Shown one piece after another: positions 55,732 through 64,000 of a stretch of DNA of 64,000 nucleotides. Both the position numbers and the translations under genes were made by a program. Source of the stretch: Morganella morganii (GTDB lineage: Bacteria > Pseudomonadota > Gammaproteobacteria > Enterobacterales > Enterobacteriaceae); contig NZ_VKKS01000001.1 in NCBI RefSeq assembly GCF_019402645.1, positions 433,450 through 497,449 on the forward strand, in the 5' to 3' direction. Positions within the stretch are counted from its first letter, which is position 1. Each line of letters opens with the position of its first letter. The notes under the pieces are model-generated. The model had not been told where the DNA came from. It did not search any database and worked only from the letters and a program-made list of their open reading frames with translations.

Positions 55732-55876
55732 ATGTGTTACTCCTGTAATGGGGTGATTTCCAATTTTTATCACATTGCTATAATTAAAAATACGGGATAA
55801 ATCTGTAACTTTTTATGTAAGCAATAAACACCAGATATACTTTCTGTGGTTAATATTTTTTCTTGATGAATTATCA

Positions 55877-56185
55877 CTATTTCTTCAATAACGACAACGC
55901 CAAATCCAGTACCGCAGTACTTTGCAGATCCCAAAATATATCCGGGTCGATGCAGGCCAGCGGTTTTCCGGCAGCGGCGGCACTTTGCTGGCACTCGCGC
56001 AGGTGATGGCGGGACTGCGGAGCAAGCAGAGCGGCGTCATACTCTGCGGCACATTCGCGGTAATCAAAAACAGAGCGGCACTCAATGCTGACATCAATAC
56101 CCCGTACCTGTGCATCATCACGCATTTTTTGCGCCAGCATTTGCGGGGAAATTCCCGTATCACTCATCAGCAGAATTTTTATCAT
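55877..56185 (-). CDS. PTS lactose/cellobiose-type IIB-like protein lacking the phospho-cysteine
   Basis: 102 residues with the EIIB lactose/cellobiose fold: KILLMSDTGISPQMLAQKM at the start, then ECRSVFDYRE and YDAALLAPQSRHHL. In active IIB proteins the first loop reads xCxxGxST, with a catalytic cysteine; here that position is occupied by Ser/Asp (MSDTG). Two downstream cysteines are elsewhere. No IIA or IIC lies next to it. It may be a non-catalytic or regulatory relative, or a relic. Confidence 0.6.
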   Translation of the reverse strand: MIKILLMSDTGISPQMLAQKMRDDAQVRGIDVSIECRSVFDYRECAAEYDAALLAPQSRHHLRECQQSAAAAGKPLACIDPDIFWDLQSTAVLDLALSLLKK

Positions 56186-56279
56186 ATCCGTATTCCTGCA
56201 TTATCCGTTATTCATTGAATTTTTACTGAACTGACAGCCTATAATGCACCCGTCGCCGGCGGCATCGGAATTTACCGGG

Positions 56280-57404
56280 TTATGCCATTGCACTGATGGT
56301 TTTGCGGAAACGCAGCAGCGCGGCGCTGAAAAATGCCCCGCCGATGATGATCAGATAAATAAACTGCGGCCAGACGATCAGGAAATCCGCCCCCCGGTAG
56401 AGAATGGCCTGTGCCAGACTGACAAAGTGGGTTGTCGGCATGGTCTGCATCACGTCCTGCACAAACTGCGGCATACTTTCCCGTGAGGTCATCCCGCCTG
56501 ACAACATATTCAGCGGCAGCAGTACCATAATCATCAGCAGCCCGAACTGCGGCATCGAACGGGCGAGCGTCCCCATAAAGATCCCGATGGAGGTGGTGGC
56601 AAACAGACTCAGCGCCACCCCGCACATAAACAGCGTAATTGAGCCTTCTATCGGCACCTGTAACAGAAAACGGACAATCAGCAGCAGTGAGCCGAGCGAA
56701 GCAAGCAATACCACCAGTCCCATCGACCAGACTTTGGACATCATGATCTCAAACGGCGTCACCGGCATCACCAGCAGATGCTCAATAGTACCGTGCTCCC
56801 GCTCGCGGATCAGCGCAGCCCCGGTCAGGACAATCGACAGCATCGTGATGTTATTGATAATTGCCATCACTGACCCGAACCACATCTGATTCAGGTTCGG
56901 GTTAAAACGGGCGCGGATATCCAAATCCACCGGCAGCACACTGTTTTGCCGGTTTTTGGCCAGAAAAGTATTCACTTCCCCGGTGACAATATTCTGAATA
57001 TAGCTGTTGCCGAGAAACGCCTGGCTCATGCGCGTGGCGTCGACGTTCAGCTGGATTGCGGGCCGGCGTCCGGCCAGCACATCGCGCTGAAAGTTTGGCG
57101 GGATATCCATTGTGAAGGTGTAGGTGCCGTTGTCCATCAGGCCGTCCATCTGGCTGATATCAATATCGGCCGGAGGCAGAAAATAGGGCTCATAAAAGCT
57201 GTTGATAATACGTTCGCTGAGCTGGGAACGATCCTGATCCGCAATCGCAATCGGTGCCAGATGCAGTGAACCGGATGTTACCGTGGCGGAGGAATAGATG
57301 GATACCGTGAAGGCAAACACAATCAGAGCGAGCATCGCTTTATCCCGCATCAGGCTGCGCAGTTCTTTCATGCCGAGATAGATAATGTTCTTCAGTGTCC
57401 GCAT
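56280..57404 (-). CDS. yhhJ: ABC-2 type membrane protein YhhJ
   Basis: 374 residues. One N-terminal and five C-terminal hydrophobic segments (about 25-40, then about 180-370) flank a periplasmic domain; this is the ABC-2 permease layout. The conserved ATVTSGSLHLAPIAIADQDRSQLS and IREREHGTIEHLLVMPVTPFEIMMSK stretches agree with E. coli YhhJ. It follows rbbA by one base, so the three genes form one operon. The transported substrate is unknown. Confidence 0.92.
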   Translation of the reverse strand: MRTLKNIIYLGMKELRSLMRDKAMLALIVFAFTVSIYSSATVTSGSLHLAPIAIADQDRSQLSERIINSFYEPYFLPPADIDISQMDGLMDNGTYTFTMDIPPNFQRDVLAGRRPAIQLNVDATRMSQAFLGNSYIQNIVTGEVNTFLAKNRQNSVLPVDLDIRARFNPNLNQMWFGSVMAIINNITMLSIVLTGAALIREREHGTIEHLLVMPVTPFEIMMSKVWSMGLVVLLASLGSLLLIVRFLLQVPIEGSITLFMCGVALSLFATTSIGIFMGTLARSMPQFGLLMIMVLLPLNMLSGGMTSRESMPQFVQDVMQTMPTTHFVSLAQAILYRGADFLIVWPQFIYLIIIGGAFFSAALLRFRKTISAMA

Positions 57405-57405
57405 A

Positions 57406-60165
57406 TTATCCCTCCTGCTTTTTCAGGAAAAAGATACTGCACCCGAGAACAACCGGGATAGTGATCAGCAGCGGAATAAAGGACTGATACAGATCGATCA
57501 GCCCCAGCCCTTTGGAGAAGGTTCCCCTGGTGATGGTCAGGAAATGGGCGGTCGGATAGATGTGTCCTATCCAGTAACCCATACCTTCCAGTGATGAAAC
57601 AGGGTCAATCATGCCGGAAAATTGCGTGGCCGGGATCAGGGTGATAATGGCGGTCCCGAAAATCGCGGCAATCTGGCTTTTCATAAAGCAGGAGATCAGC
57701 AGCCCCATGCTGGTGGCAATCGTGATATAGCAGAATGCGGCCAGTGTCACCGCCGGCAGGCTGCCTTTGAACGGCACACCGAATACCCAGACGGAGAGGA
57801 CACAGAGCAGGAAAAAGTTAAACATCCCCAGCACGATATAAGGCACCTGTTTACCGACCAGAAATTCCGTTTTGGTCACCGGGGTGACATAAAGGTTGAT
57901 AATCGACCCGAGTTCTTTTTCCCGTACCACACTCAGGGCGCTGAGCATTGCCGGTATCATCATCAGCAGCAGCGGGATCACCGCCGGAACGATGGCGGGC
58001 AGACTTTTCACATCAGGGTTATAACGGTAGCGGGTTTCAATATCGATCGCAGAGCGCAGCGGATTTGCCACCGGCTGTTTTGAGGCCATGCGCGTCAGCC
58101 AGTTGAGATGCATCGCCTGCACATAACCGCGCACTGTTTCCGCTCTGTTCGGCATCGCGCCGTCCACCCATACCCCCAGTTTAACATCATGGCCTTTGGC
58201 GATATCACGGGCAAAATCCGGCGGGATTTCAATGGCTACCGCAATATCCCCGGCGCGCATCCGCCGCTCCATATCCTCATAATTTTGCAGCGGCGGTTGT
58301 TCGATAAAGTAGCGCGAACCGGAGAGATCCTGCACATAGTTCTGGCTGGTGGTGGTCTGGTCGCGGTCAAGCACGGCAAAACGCAGATTTTCCACATCCA
58401 TGCTGATGCCGTAACCCATAATAAACATCAGGATCACGGTACCGAGCAGCGCCAGTGTCAGCCGGACCGGGTCACGGCGCAGTTCCAGCCCTTCACGCAG
58501 ACTGTAACTGAACAGGCGGCGCAGACTGAAACGGCGTTTCAGTGCTGTGGCAGTGGCTTCACCGCTATCGCCGGGTAATTCCGGCGCTTCCGGCGGCGGG
58601 GTATCATCCTCAATCCCTGAGGCTTTCTTCAGATAATCAATAAAGACGGCTTCGAGAGTGTCAAATTCACTGTTGGTAACCAGGTTTTCCGGGGTGTCCG
58701 TCACCAGCACTTTCCCCGCGTGCATCAGTGACATGCGGTCACAACGGGCGGCCTCATTCATAAAGTGGGTGGAGATAAAAATCGTTACGCCGTCTTTGCG
58801 TGATAAATCCACCATCAGATCCCAGAACATATCGCGGGCAATCGGGTCAACGCCGGATGTCGGCTCATCGAGGATCAGCATTTCCGGGCGGTGGATCACC
58901 GCCACGGCAAGGGAGAGGCGCTGGCGGATCCCGAGCGGCAGCCCTTCCGGCATGGCATCGGCGACATCCGTCAGTTTAAAGCGCGTCATCATTTCATCAA
59001 CGCGGTCGTCAATTTCGTGTTCCGGCACATGGAACAATTTGGCGTGCAGCACCAGGTTCTGTAAAACCGTCAGCTCACTGTAGAGAGAGAATGCCTGAGA
59101 CATATAACCGACCCGCATCCGGGTATTCAAATCTTTTGGATCCACTTCCTGACCAAACAGCCACGCCTTACCTTCCGTGGCCTGTAACAGCCCGGTGAGC
59201 ATTTTCATGGTGGTGGATTTCCCGCAGCCGTTGGAACCGAGGAAACCGAAAATTTCCCCTTTCGGGATGCGGAAACTGACATGGTCAACAGCGGTAAAAC
59301 TGCCGAAGCGCATAGTCAGATCCTGCGCCTCAATGGCGATTTCCTCTTTATTCTGCGCTTTGCGCGGCGGGATCACCACGGCTTTGTGGTCTTTGCGTTT
59401 TTCTTCCGGCAGCAGGGCAATAAAGGCGGCTTCCAGCTCATCGGTCTGTGTCTGTGCTTTCAGCTCACGGGCGTGCCCTGTGGCCAGCACTCTGCCGTCA
59501 TCCATCGCGACCAGGTAATCAAAACGTTCCGCCTCTTCCATATAGGCCGTCGCCACCAGAACACTCATATTCTGCTGGCGCTCGCGGATGCGGTCGATAA
59601 GCTCCCAGAACTGGGCGCGGGAAAGGGGGTCAACACCGGTGGTCGGTTCGTCGAGGATCAGCAATTCCGGGTCATGGATCAGGGCACAGCATAATCCGAG
59701 TTTTTGCTTCATCCCGCCGGAGAGCTTTCCTGCCGGGCGGGCGCGGAAAGGGGCAAGTCCGGTGCTGGCCAGCAGATCATCAATCCGCAGACGGCGTTCT
59801 TCCTCAGACTGGCCGAACAGCCGCCCGAAGAAATCCACGTTTTCAAACACCGACAGAGTGTGATAAAGGTTTTTCCCCAGCCCCTGCGGCATATACGCAA
59901 TACGCGGACACACAGCACGGCGGTGTTCCTCTTCGCGGATATCACCGTCCAGCACAATCACATTGCCCTGTTGCACTTTACGGGCTCCGGCTATCAGGGA
60001 AATCAGGGTGGATTTCCCGACGCCGTCCGGCCCGATCAGCCCCACCATCTGACGGGCGGGGGTGTTCAGCGTTATATCATCAAGGGCGCACACATCACCG
60101 TAATGATGCGTAACCTGTTCCAGGGTGACGATTGCGGTGTCAGAATGCTGTTTTGATGATGTCAT
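57406..60165 (-). CDS. rbbA: Ribosome-associated ATPase/ABC fusion RbbA (YhiH)
   Basis: 919 residues: two ABC ATPase domains (about 1-250 and 275-520) fused to an ABC-2 membrane domain (about 555-915). Walker A motifs are GPDGVGKST (about 45-53) and GSNGCGKST (about 308-316), with [10 protein letters not shown] as signature of the first. E. coli RbbA is described as a ribosome-bound ATPase that affects release of deacylated tRNA, while the membrane domain and the HlyD/YhhJ neighbours suggest an export role. It overlaps yhiI by four bases. Confidence 0.94.
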   Translation of the reverse strand: MTSSKQHSDTAIVTLEQVTHHYGDVCALDDITLNTPARQMVGLIGPDGVGKSTLISLIAGARKVQQGNVIVLDGDIREEEHRRAVCPRIAYMPQGLGKNLYHTLSVFENVDFFGRLFGQSEEERRLRIDDLLASTGLAPFRARPAGKLSGGMKQKLGLCCALIHDPELLILDEPTTGVDPLSRAQFWELIDRIRERQQNMSVLVATAYMEEAERFDYLVAMDDGRVLATGHARELKAQTQTDELEAAFIALLPEEKRKDHKAVVIPPRKAQNKEEIAIEAQDLTMRFGSFTAVDHVSFRIPKGEIFGFLGSNGCGKSTTMKMLTGLLQATEGKAWLFGQEVDPKDLNTRMRVGYMSQAFSLYSELTVLQNLVLHAKLFHVPEHEIDDRVDEMMTRFKLTDVADAMPEGLPLGIRQRLSLAVAVIHRPEMLILDEPTSGVDPIARDMFWDLMVDLSRKDGVTIFISTHFMNEAARCDRMSLMHAGKVLVTDTPENLVTNSEFDTLEAVFIDYLKKASGIEDDTPPPEAPELPGDSGEATATALKRRFSLRRLFSYSLREGLELRRDPVRLTLALLGTVILMFIMGYGISMDVENLRFAVLDRDQTTTSQNYVQDLSGSRYFIEQPPLQNYEDMERRMRAGDIAVAIEIPPDFARDIAKGHDVKLGVWVDGAMPNRAETVRGYVQAMHLNWLTRMASKQPVANPLRSAIDIETRYRYNPDVKSLPAIVPAVIPLLLMMIPAMLSALSVVREKELGSIINLYVTPVTKTEFLVGKQVPYIVLGMFNFFLLCVLSVWVFGVPFKGSLPAVTLAAFCYITIATSMGLLISCFMKSQIAAIFGTAIITLIPATQFSGMIDPVSSLEGMGYWIGHIYPTAHFLTITRGTFSKGLGLIDLYQSFIPLLITIPVVLGCSIFFLKKQEG

Positions 60166-61235
60166 TGAGGTAATTTCACCTCCAGGTCAGACGGCCAGTC
60201 CTGCTTCGGATCAAGCCGGATATAGGCGCGTCCCGGCAGGCCGGTTTTCACATATTCCAGGTGTTTCTCCAGCAGTTCAGGGGCGATACGGGCACGAACA
60301 CGGAACATCAGTTTCTGACGCTCATTATCCGTTTCCACGGTCTTCGGGGTAAACTGCGCGACACTGGCGACATACGAAGTTTTCGCCGGGATCACCAGAC
60401 CGGGGGCGGCATCAAGGATAATATGCACATCACTGCCGATACCCGCCTGTCCGGCCTGTTCTGTCGGCAGGAAGAAGGTCATATAGACATCACTGAGATC
60501 GACCATATTCACCACGCGGCCACCGGCACCGAGTACCTCACCCGGTTCGGCAACACGGTACTGCACGCGGCCGTTGCGCGGGGCTTTCAGCTGACTGTCA
60601 TCCAGATCAGCCTCAATCCGCTGTTGTGTTGCCAGGGCGGCATCCACTTTTGTCTGTGCCTGGATAATGCCGGACTGCGCGGCATCAATCGCGGCAGAAG
60701 CCGCCGCTACCTGAGCTTTCGCCGCTTCCACGGCAGCACGGGCTCCCTGAACAACCGCCAGGTCATCATCCACCTGCTGAACAGACACCGCATTGGTTCT
60801 CACCAGGGCCTGTGAACGGGCCAGACGCTTCTGCGCGGCAGTCAGTTCTGAGGTACGCTGGCGCACCATTGCTTCTGCGGCGGCTTTCTCACTTTTCCGC
60901 TGAGCCAGTGCCGAGCGTGAGGAAATCACATTGCTGTCCGCCTGGCGGTACTGCGCCTGTGCCTCACTCAGCTGCGCCTCCAGTGTCCTGGTATCCATCT
61001 GCGCCAGCACATCTCCGGCGCGGACAAAATCCCCCTCTCTGACATTGATGGTGCTGATACGTCCGGCGGTTTTGGTTGAGATATCAATTTCCGTTGCCTC
61101 GATCCGTCCGTTGCTCTGTGCGAACCCTGCGGGAAGCCCGGGGCTTTGCAGCACACGGTACAGATAGCCGCCGCCGGCAAGGACCATGATCAGGATGAGA
61201 TAAAAAATCCACGTTTTACGTTTTGATTTTTGCAT
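60162..61235 (-). CDS. yhiI: HlyD-family periplasmic adaptor YhiI
   Basis: About 357 residues. A single N-terminal membrane helix ([18 protein letters not shown]) precedes a lipoyl/barrel-sandwich domain ([19 protein letters not shown]), a long Ala/Gln-rich coiled coil (about 90-200) and a closing beta domain ([43 protein letters not shown]). It should bridge the inner-membrane RbbA/YhhJ unit to an outer-membrane channel. The ATG at 61235 is chosen by match to E. coli YhiI. Confidence 0.92.
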   Translation of the reverse strand: MQKSKRKTWIFYLILIMVLAGGGYLYRVLQSPGLPAGFAQSNGRIEATEIDISTKTAGRISTINVREGDFVRAGDVLAQMDTRTLEAQLSEAQAQYRQADSNVISSRSALAQRKSEKAAAEAMVRQRTSELTAAQKRLARSQALVRTNAVSVQQVDDDLAVVQGARAAVEAAKAQVAAASAAIDAAQSGIIQAQTKVDAALATQQRIEADLDDSQLKAPRNGRVQYRVAEPGEVLGAGGRVVNMVDLSDVYMTFFLPTEQAGQAGIGSDVHIILDAAPGLVIPAKTSYVASVAQFTPKTVETDNERQKLMFRVRARIAPELLEKHLEYVKTGLPGRAYIRLDPKQDWPSDLEVKLPQ

Positions 61236-61706
61236 AGATACGTGATTACCCTTCTTATGGAAAATAATGAGATAAGCACAACAGCAGCATTTTAACATCA
61301 GGGTTGCAAAGAATGATGCTTTTAATTTTCAGAACGGTGATATTAAATGCTGATAAAGAAAGCATAGCCGGATCAGCAGGATAAAGCTGCCGCATATATC
61401 ACATTCACTGTAAACAGCAGGATACAGCATCGGGGGATTGCACGAATTGCAACAGAATTTTGCCGGACGGATGGGGCTGTGGCGGTATCATATTTACTGA
61501 CAAAGGTATTAATTTTCTTATTGATTAATATGATTACCAGGTAATTCCACATCTGACCATTTGTTTTTTTTATTCTTATTCATTGTTTTTATATAAAAAC
61601 AACGTCGAACCCAATTAATTTATAAAAATGCATGGCTATCCTATTGCCGGAGATCATAAAAAATGCATTAATTATGTGAAACTTTCATAAGGAATTGAAT
61701 ACGATT
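61236..61706. other. Gene-free region between yhiI and the orphan hcp module
   Basis: About 470 bases, becoming very A/T-rich toward the right. It should contain divergent promoters, but no operator or terminator was recognised. The base composition changes here, marking the edge of the AT-rich effector block. Confidence 0.4.
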
Positions 61707-62186
61707 ATGTCCAGTCAAATTTATCTGATTTTAAAAGGAAATAAACAAGGGCTTATCTCTGCAGGGTGTTCCGGCTATGATTCAATTGGTAATAAGCATC
61801 AGGAAAATCATAAAGATGAGATTTTTATCTATTCCACGACCTATGATATTACCCGTCACCAGAACCTGTCACATGCTCCGTTTGTGATGGTGAAATGTGA
61901 TGATAAATCAACACCATTACTGCTCAGCAGCATTTCAAATAATGAACTCCTGGAATGTGATTTTAATTACTACAGAATAGACAACAATGGCGTTCTTTCT
62001 CTTTATAAGAAAGTCAAACTGACGAAAGCATCAATTATAAGCATATCAAACCATCACCCGAGTTCTTTAAATCATAATGATATGCAACCTTATGAAACAA
62101 TATTACTAAGATATGAAAGTATTACCTGTCAGCATGTTACAGCAAGCACATCCGGCTACAGTATCAGGGAAGAATCTGTCAGGTAA
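61707..62186 (+). CDS. Orphan Hcp-family T6SS protein (auxiliary tube/cargo carrier)
   Basis: About 159 residues, the Hcp family of the SxIYLxLKGxxQGLISAGCSGYDSIGNKHQ type, with NELLECDFNYYRI and NHNDMQPYETILLRY. This form is distinct from the main cluster Hcp and is often found next to effector and immunity genes. It should ride in the T6SS tube with the next gene product as cargo. The ATG at 61707 is used; a TTG at 61695 extends four residues. The stop lies 10 bases before the effector ATG, so the pair is co-translated. Confidence 0.9.
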   Translation: MSSQIYLILKGNKQGLISAGCSGYDSIGNKHQENHKDEIFIYSTTYDITRHQNLSHAPFVMVKCDDKSTPLLLSSISNNELLECDFNYYRIDNNGVLSLYKKVKLTKASIISISNHHPSSLNHNDMQPYETILLRYESITCQHVTASTSGYSIREESVR

Positions 62187-62196
62187 GGAGTGGTAT

Positions 62197-62919
62197 ATGT
62201 CTGGGCATGGTAATATTGAACTGAAAGCATTCTGTGAGAAATACGATTTTCCTGACTATCCCCACTGGGGGGTACTTGATGCAGTATGGTGGAAATCATT
62301 TGGCGGTGATGAGTATTTAACAAAATACAAAGATGGTTATATTATTTTTCATAAAGACAGAATAAAGGAAATTGCGGCCACTTATCATATCCCTGCCGAA
62401 TTACTCGCTGCGGTAGCACGGAATGAAGCAGGCGGCATGCCTGACTTTGTAAAGCCGGATCTTGTGTTAACCACAAGACGGTTTGATTACAGTGGCTCTG
62501 ACTGGGTCGATAATAATTTAACGATAACGGAACGGCCTGAAAGAACATCGGTAGGTATAATTGCAATGCAAATCAGAGTGGTTGCAGAAGTCTTCGGTAA
62601 GGATCCGCAACATCTTTCGGACCAGGAAATTCGCTATATATCACAGTGCCTGATGAAAGATTCATTTAATTTACCGATGGCTGCTCTCCATTTAAGAGAC
62701 TTAATTTTGTATGATTTCCCGGATACAGATACATCGGAGTTAAATGATATGCAGTTTGTGATTGCCGGTTCCAGATATAACAGGGGAACACTACGGGCGC
62801 TGAGTGATTTTATCTTCTTATATAATGCTCCGGTCGGTGATTCCACCAGGGAATGGACATCCTATGGGCGAAGAATGTCAGAAAATAGAGACAGAATAAA
62901 AAAATTACTGGGTATATAG
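62197..62919 (+). CDS. Putative T6SS effector with lysozyme/transglycosylase-like fold
   Basis: About 240 residues from an ATG with TAAGGAG seven bases before it. A likely catalytic glutamate lies in IPAELLAAVARNEAGG (about 63-78). TSVGIIAMQIRVVAEVFG (about 125-142) resembles the GxxQ motif, and AGSRYNRGT (about 200-208) the YN-G motif, of goose-lysozyme or soluble lytic transglycosylase enzymes. Such effectors cut the glycan strands of peptidoglycan in rival cells. Position after an orphan hcp and before a membrane protein supports an effector role. No exact family is claimed. Confidence 0.7.
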   Translation: MSGHGNIELKAFCEKYDFPDYPHWGVLDAVWWKSFGGDEYLTKYKDGYIIFHKDRIKEIAATYHIPAELLAAVARNEAGGMPDFVKPDLVLTTRRFDYSGSDWVDNNLTITERPERTSVGIIAMQIRVVAEVFGKDPQHLSDQEIRYISQCLMKDSFNLPMAALHLRDLILYDFPDTDTSELNDMQFVIAGSRYNRGTLRALSDFIFLYNAPVGDSTREWTSYGRRMSENRDRIKKLLGI

Positions 62920-62922
62920 CAC

Positions 62923-63213
62923 ATGAAATATTTATCGAAAATATTACTTTTTTTATATCTGGTTTTCCTTTTTTTTACGATAACGATATTGTCGGTATCT
63001 GACTATGAATGGATGGTTGGCGAGGGAGAGATACAAACACTGTGTCAGATTCCGTCTGGCGGGAGATATACGACAGAGCCGGTGCTAATCATTATTCCAC
63101 TGCTGTGCCTTTTATTTTTTATAAAAAATAAGAAAGTACGATATTTATGTATCTCCGGGATGATACTTTATATGATCTGGTCATTCTTTCTCCGGTTTAA
63201 TCTGTGCTGGTGA
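62923..63213 (+). CDS. Small inner-membrane protein, probable immunity protein
   Basis: 96 residues with three hydrophobic helices (about 5-25, 52-67, 73-90) and a short periplasmic loop EWMVGEGEIQTLCQIPSGGRYTTE. It resembles the small DUF2645-type membrane proteins. It lies three bases after the effector, the normal place for the cognate immunity gene, whose product would protect the peptidoglycan side of the inner membrane. The role is inference. Confidence 0.65.
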   Translation: MKYLSKILLFLYLVFLFFTITILSVSDYEWMVGEGEIQTLCQIPSGGRYTTEPVLIIIPLLCLLFFIKNKKVRYLCISGMILYMIWSFFLRFNLCW

Positions 63214-63329
63214 CAGGTGAATTGGATATTCCTGTAGAAAGAAGGATGAAGGCTATATCTCATTTTAACCTGGGAAATGTGGAATTAGGAAATTATGAAT
63301 TTTTAGTATAAATAATTAGTGAGGATGAT

Positions 63330-64000
63330 TTGTTTAAATCTGAAAAAGAAATGCAAAACTGGTTAAGTTTAGAACTAAGTAAAGTGGATGGACTAGCTAG
63401 TTTAATAGTACCATTTTCTGATGAAGGATATTCCTATAGTGATAGGAAAGTTGTGGACAGCTATAACTATTGTTTGAACACACTATCAAATACAAAAGTA
63501 GTCTGCGAAGATATAGATATATCACAATTTTCAGATGAGATTATTCGTCCGGATTTTCTTTTATATTCAATCGACTATGAGGCATGGGTTATTGTTGAAA
63601 TTAAGAATATACCAAATCCAACTAGACAGGCAGGAACTGAATTGGGAGCTTATGCTAACGCCTTGAAATCTTATTTTCCTAACATGTCCGATGGTGATGT
63701 GATAAATATTATTATAGCTAATGATTGGCCAACGTTAATTAAAAATTACATATTCAATGAAATATTTTGGTTAAACAGGAATATTCTTTGCTTAAAACCA
63801 ATAAAATATATGTCTGAAATTAAGCTTGAGTGCATAAAACCATCAATTTTGACAAAAGGGTATAATGGTAAAAATCTTAGTCCAGAAGACTTTAGTGGTT
63901 ATCAATTATGTATATATGGAAAAGGAATTTACTCTGGGTTTGATATAAATGATCTTGAAAAAAATATTGAACAAATAAAATCTGCTTTTCAAAGGATGGT
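63330..64000 (+). CDS. PD-(D/E)xK nuclease-like protein, N-terminal part (3' end outside window)
   Basis: The frame from a TTG with GAGG five bases upstream is open to the window end (223 residues seen). It holds Asp75 in IIRPDFLLYS, Glu90 and Lys92 in WVIVEIKN, and Gln100 and Tyr108 in RQAGTELGAY, which together resemble a PD-(D/E)xK nuclease core with a QxxxY-like helix. The same frame is open before it (63210-63311) but is broken by TAA at 63309, so the gene may be longer and damaged. The DNA is strongly AT-rich and foreign in look. A defence or toxin nuclease is possible; the family is not fixed. Confidence 0.55.
   Translation, partial: MFKSEKEMQNWLSLELSKVDGLASLIVPFSDEGYSYSDRKVVDSYNYCLNTLSNTKVVCEDIDISQFSDEIIRPDFLLYSIDYEAWVIVEIKNIPNPTRQAGTELGAYANALKSYFPNMSDGDVINIIIANDWPTLIKNYIFNEIFWLNRNILCLKPIKYMSEIKLECIKPSILTKGYNGKNLSPEDFSGYQLCIYGKGIYSGFDINDLEKNIEQIKSAFQRM

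Noticed and set aside
63210-63311. A 33-codon frame between the membrane protein and the nuclease-like gene
   Set aside because: It has no separate ribosome site or domain and is more likely part of the following damaged frame; mentioned there instead.

Overview
The window reads as chromosome of a Gram-negative enterobacterium of the Proteus/Providencia/Morganella group. GC content is moderate, near 50% in the core genes by eye, which fits Morganella better than the AT-rich Proteus or Providencia. A xylitol/D-lyxose locus, an indolepyruvate-decarboxylase-like gene and the T6SS layout agree with that. The genus is an inference; no rRNA or other marker gene is present.

Layout. (1) 1-14,421: most of a type VI secretion (T6SS) cluster on the + strand: tssC end, hcp, tssJ, tssK, tssL with an OmpA domain, tssM, an unknown gene, vgrG, PAAR, tagK-like, tagJ, tssE. 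tssA, tssB, tssF, tssG and tssH are not in the window. An FkbM methyltransferase (-) and a small BapA-like protein (+) follow. (2) 17,200-29,900: nucleobase and metal homeostasis: uacT, glutathionylspermidine synthetase/amidase, a Zur-type zinc-starvation operon (rpmE2-rpmJ2-zinT), pseudouridine catabolism (psuK-psuG-psuT), uacF and xanQ. (3) 29,900-31,540: AT-rich, gene-free DNA ending in a strong candidate CsrB/CsrC-family sRNA, with many GGA-loop hairpins and a rho-independent terminator. (4) 31,540-42,824: malX-malY-like genes, then a full N-acetylgalactosamine (aga) regulon: agaR diverging from kbaZ-agaV-agaW-agaE-agaF-agaA, and agaS-kbaY with its own operator/CRP region. (5) 43,118-46,401: a ThDP decarboxylase diverging from a LysR regulator, plus a DUF2786 protein. 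(6) 46,564-54,714: a sugar ABC importer, xylulokinase and xylitol dehydrogenase diverging from D-lyxose isomerase and a LacI regulator, with two near-identical palindromic operators between them. (7) 54,720-56,185: two copies of a palindromic repeat, an exported immunity-like protein, a broken amidase and a PTS IIB-like protein lacking its cysteine. (8) 56,280-61,235: the yhiI-rbbA-yhhJ membrane/ABC operon. (9) 61,700-64,000: AT-rich cargo: an orphan hcp, a lysozyme/transglycosylase-like putative effector, a membrane protein likely to be its immunity factor, and the start of a PD-(D/E)xK-nuclease-like gene that runs off the window.

How the parts work together. The main T6SS supplies the machine, and the orphan hcp module and the amidase remnant look like its auxiliary cargo. 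Xylitol (by Xdh) and D-lyxose (by the isomerase) both converge on D-xylulose, which XylB phosphorylates. GalNAc is imported by the Aga PTS, deacetylated (AgaA), deaminated/isomerised (AgaS) and cleaved as tagatose bisphosphate (KbaY/KbaZ). UacT, XanQ and UacF form an oxidised-purine uptake and use set, next to pseudouridine salvage.
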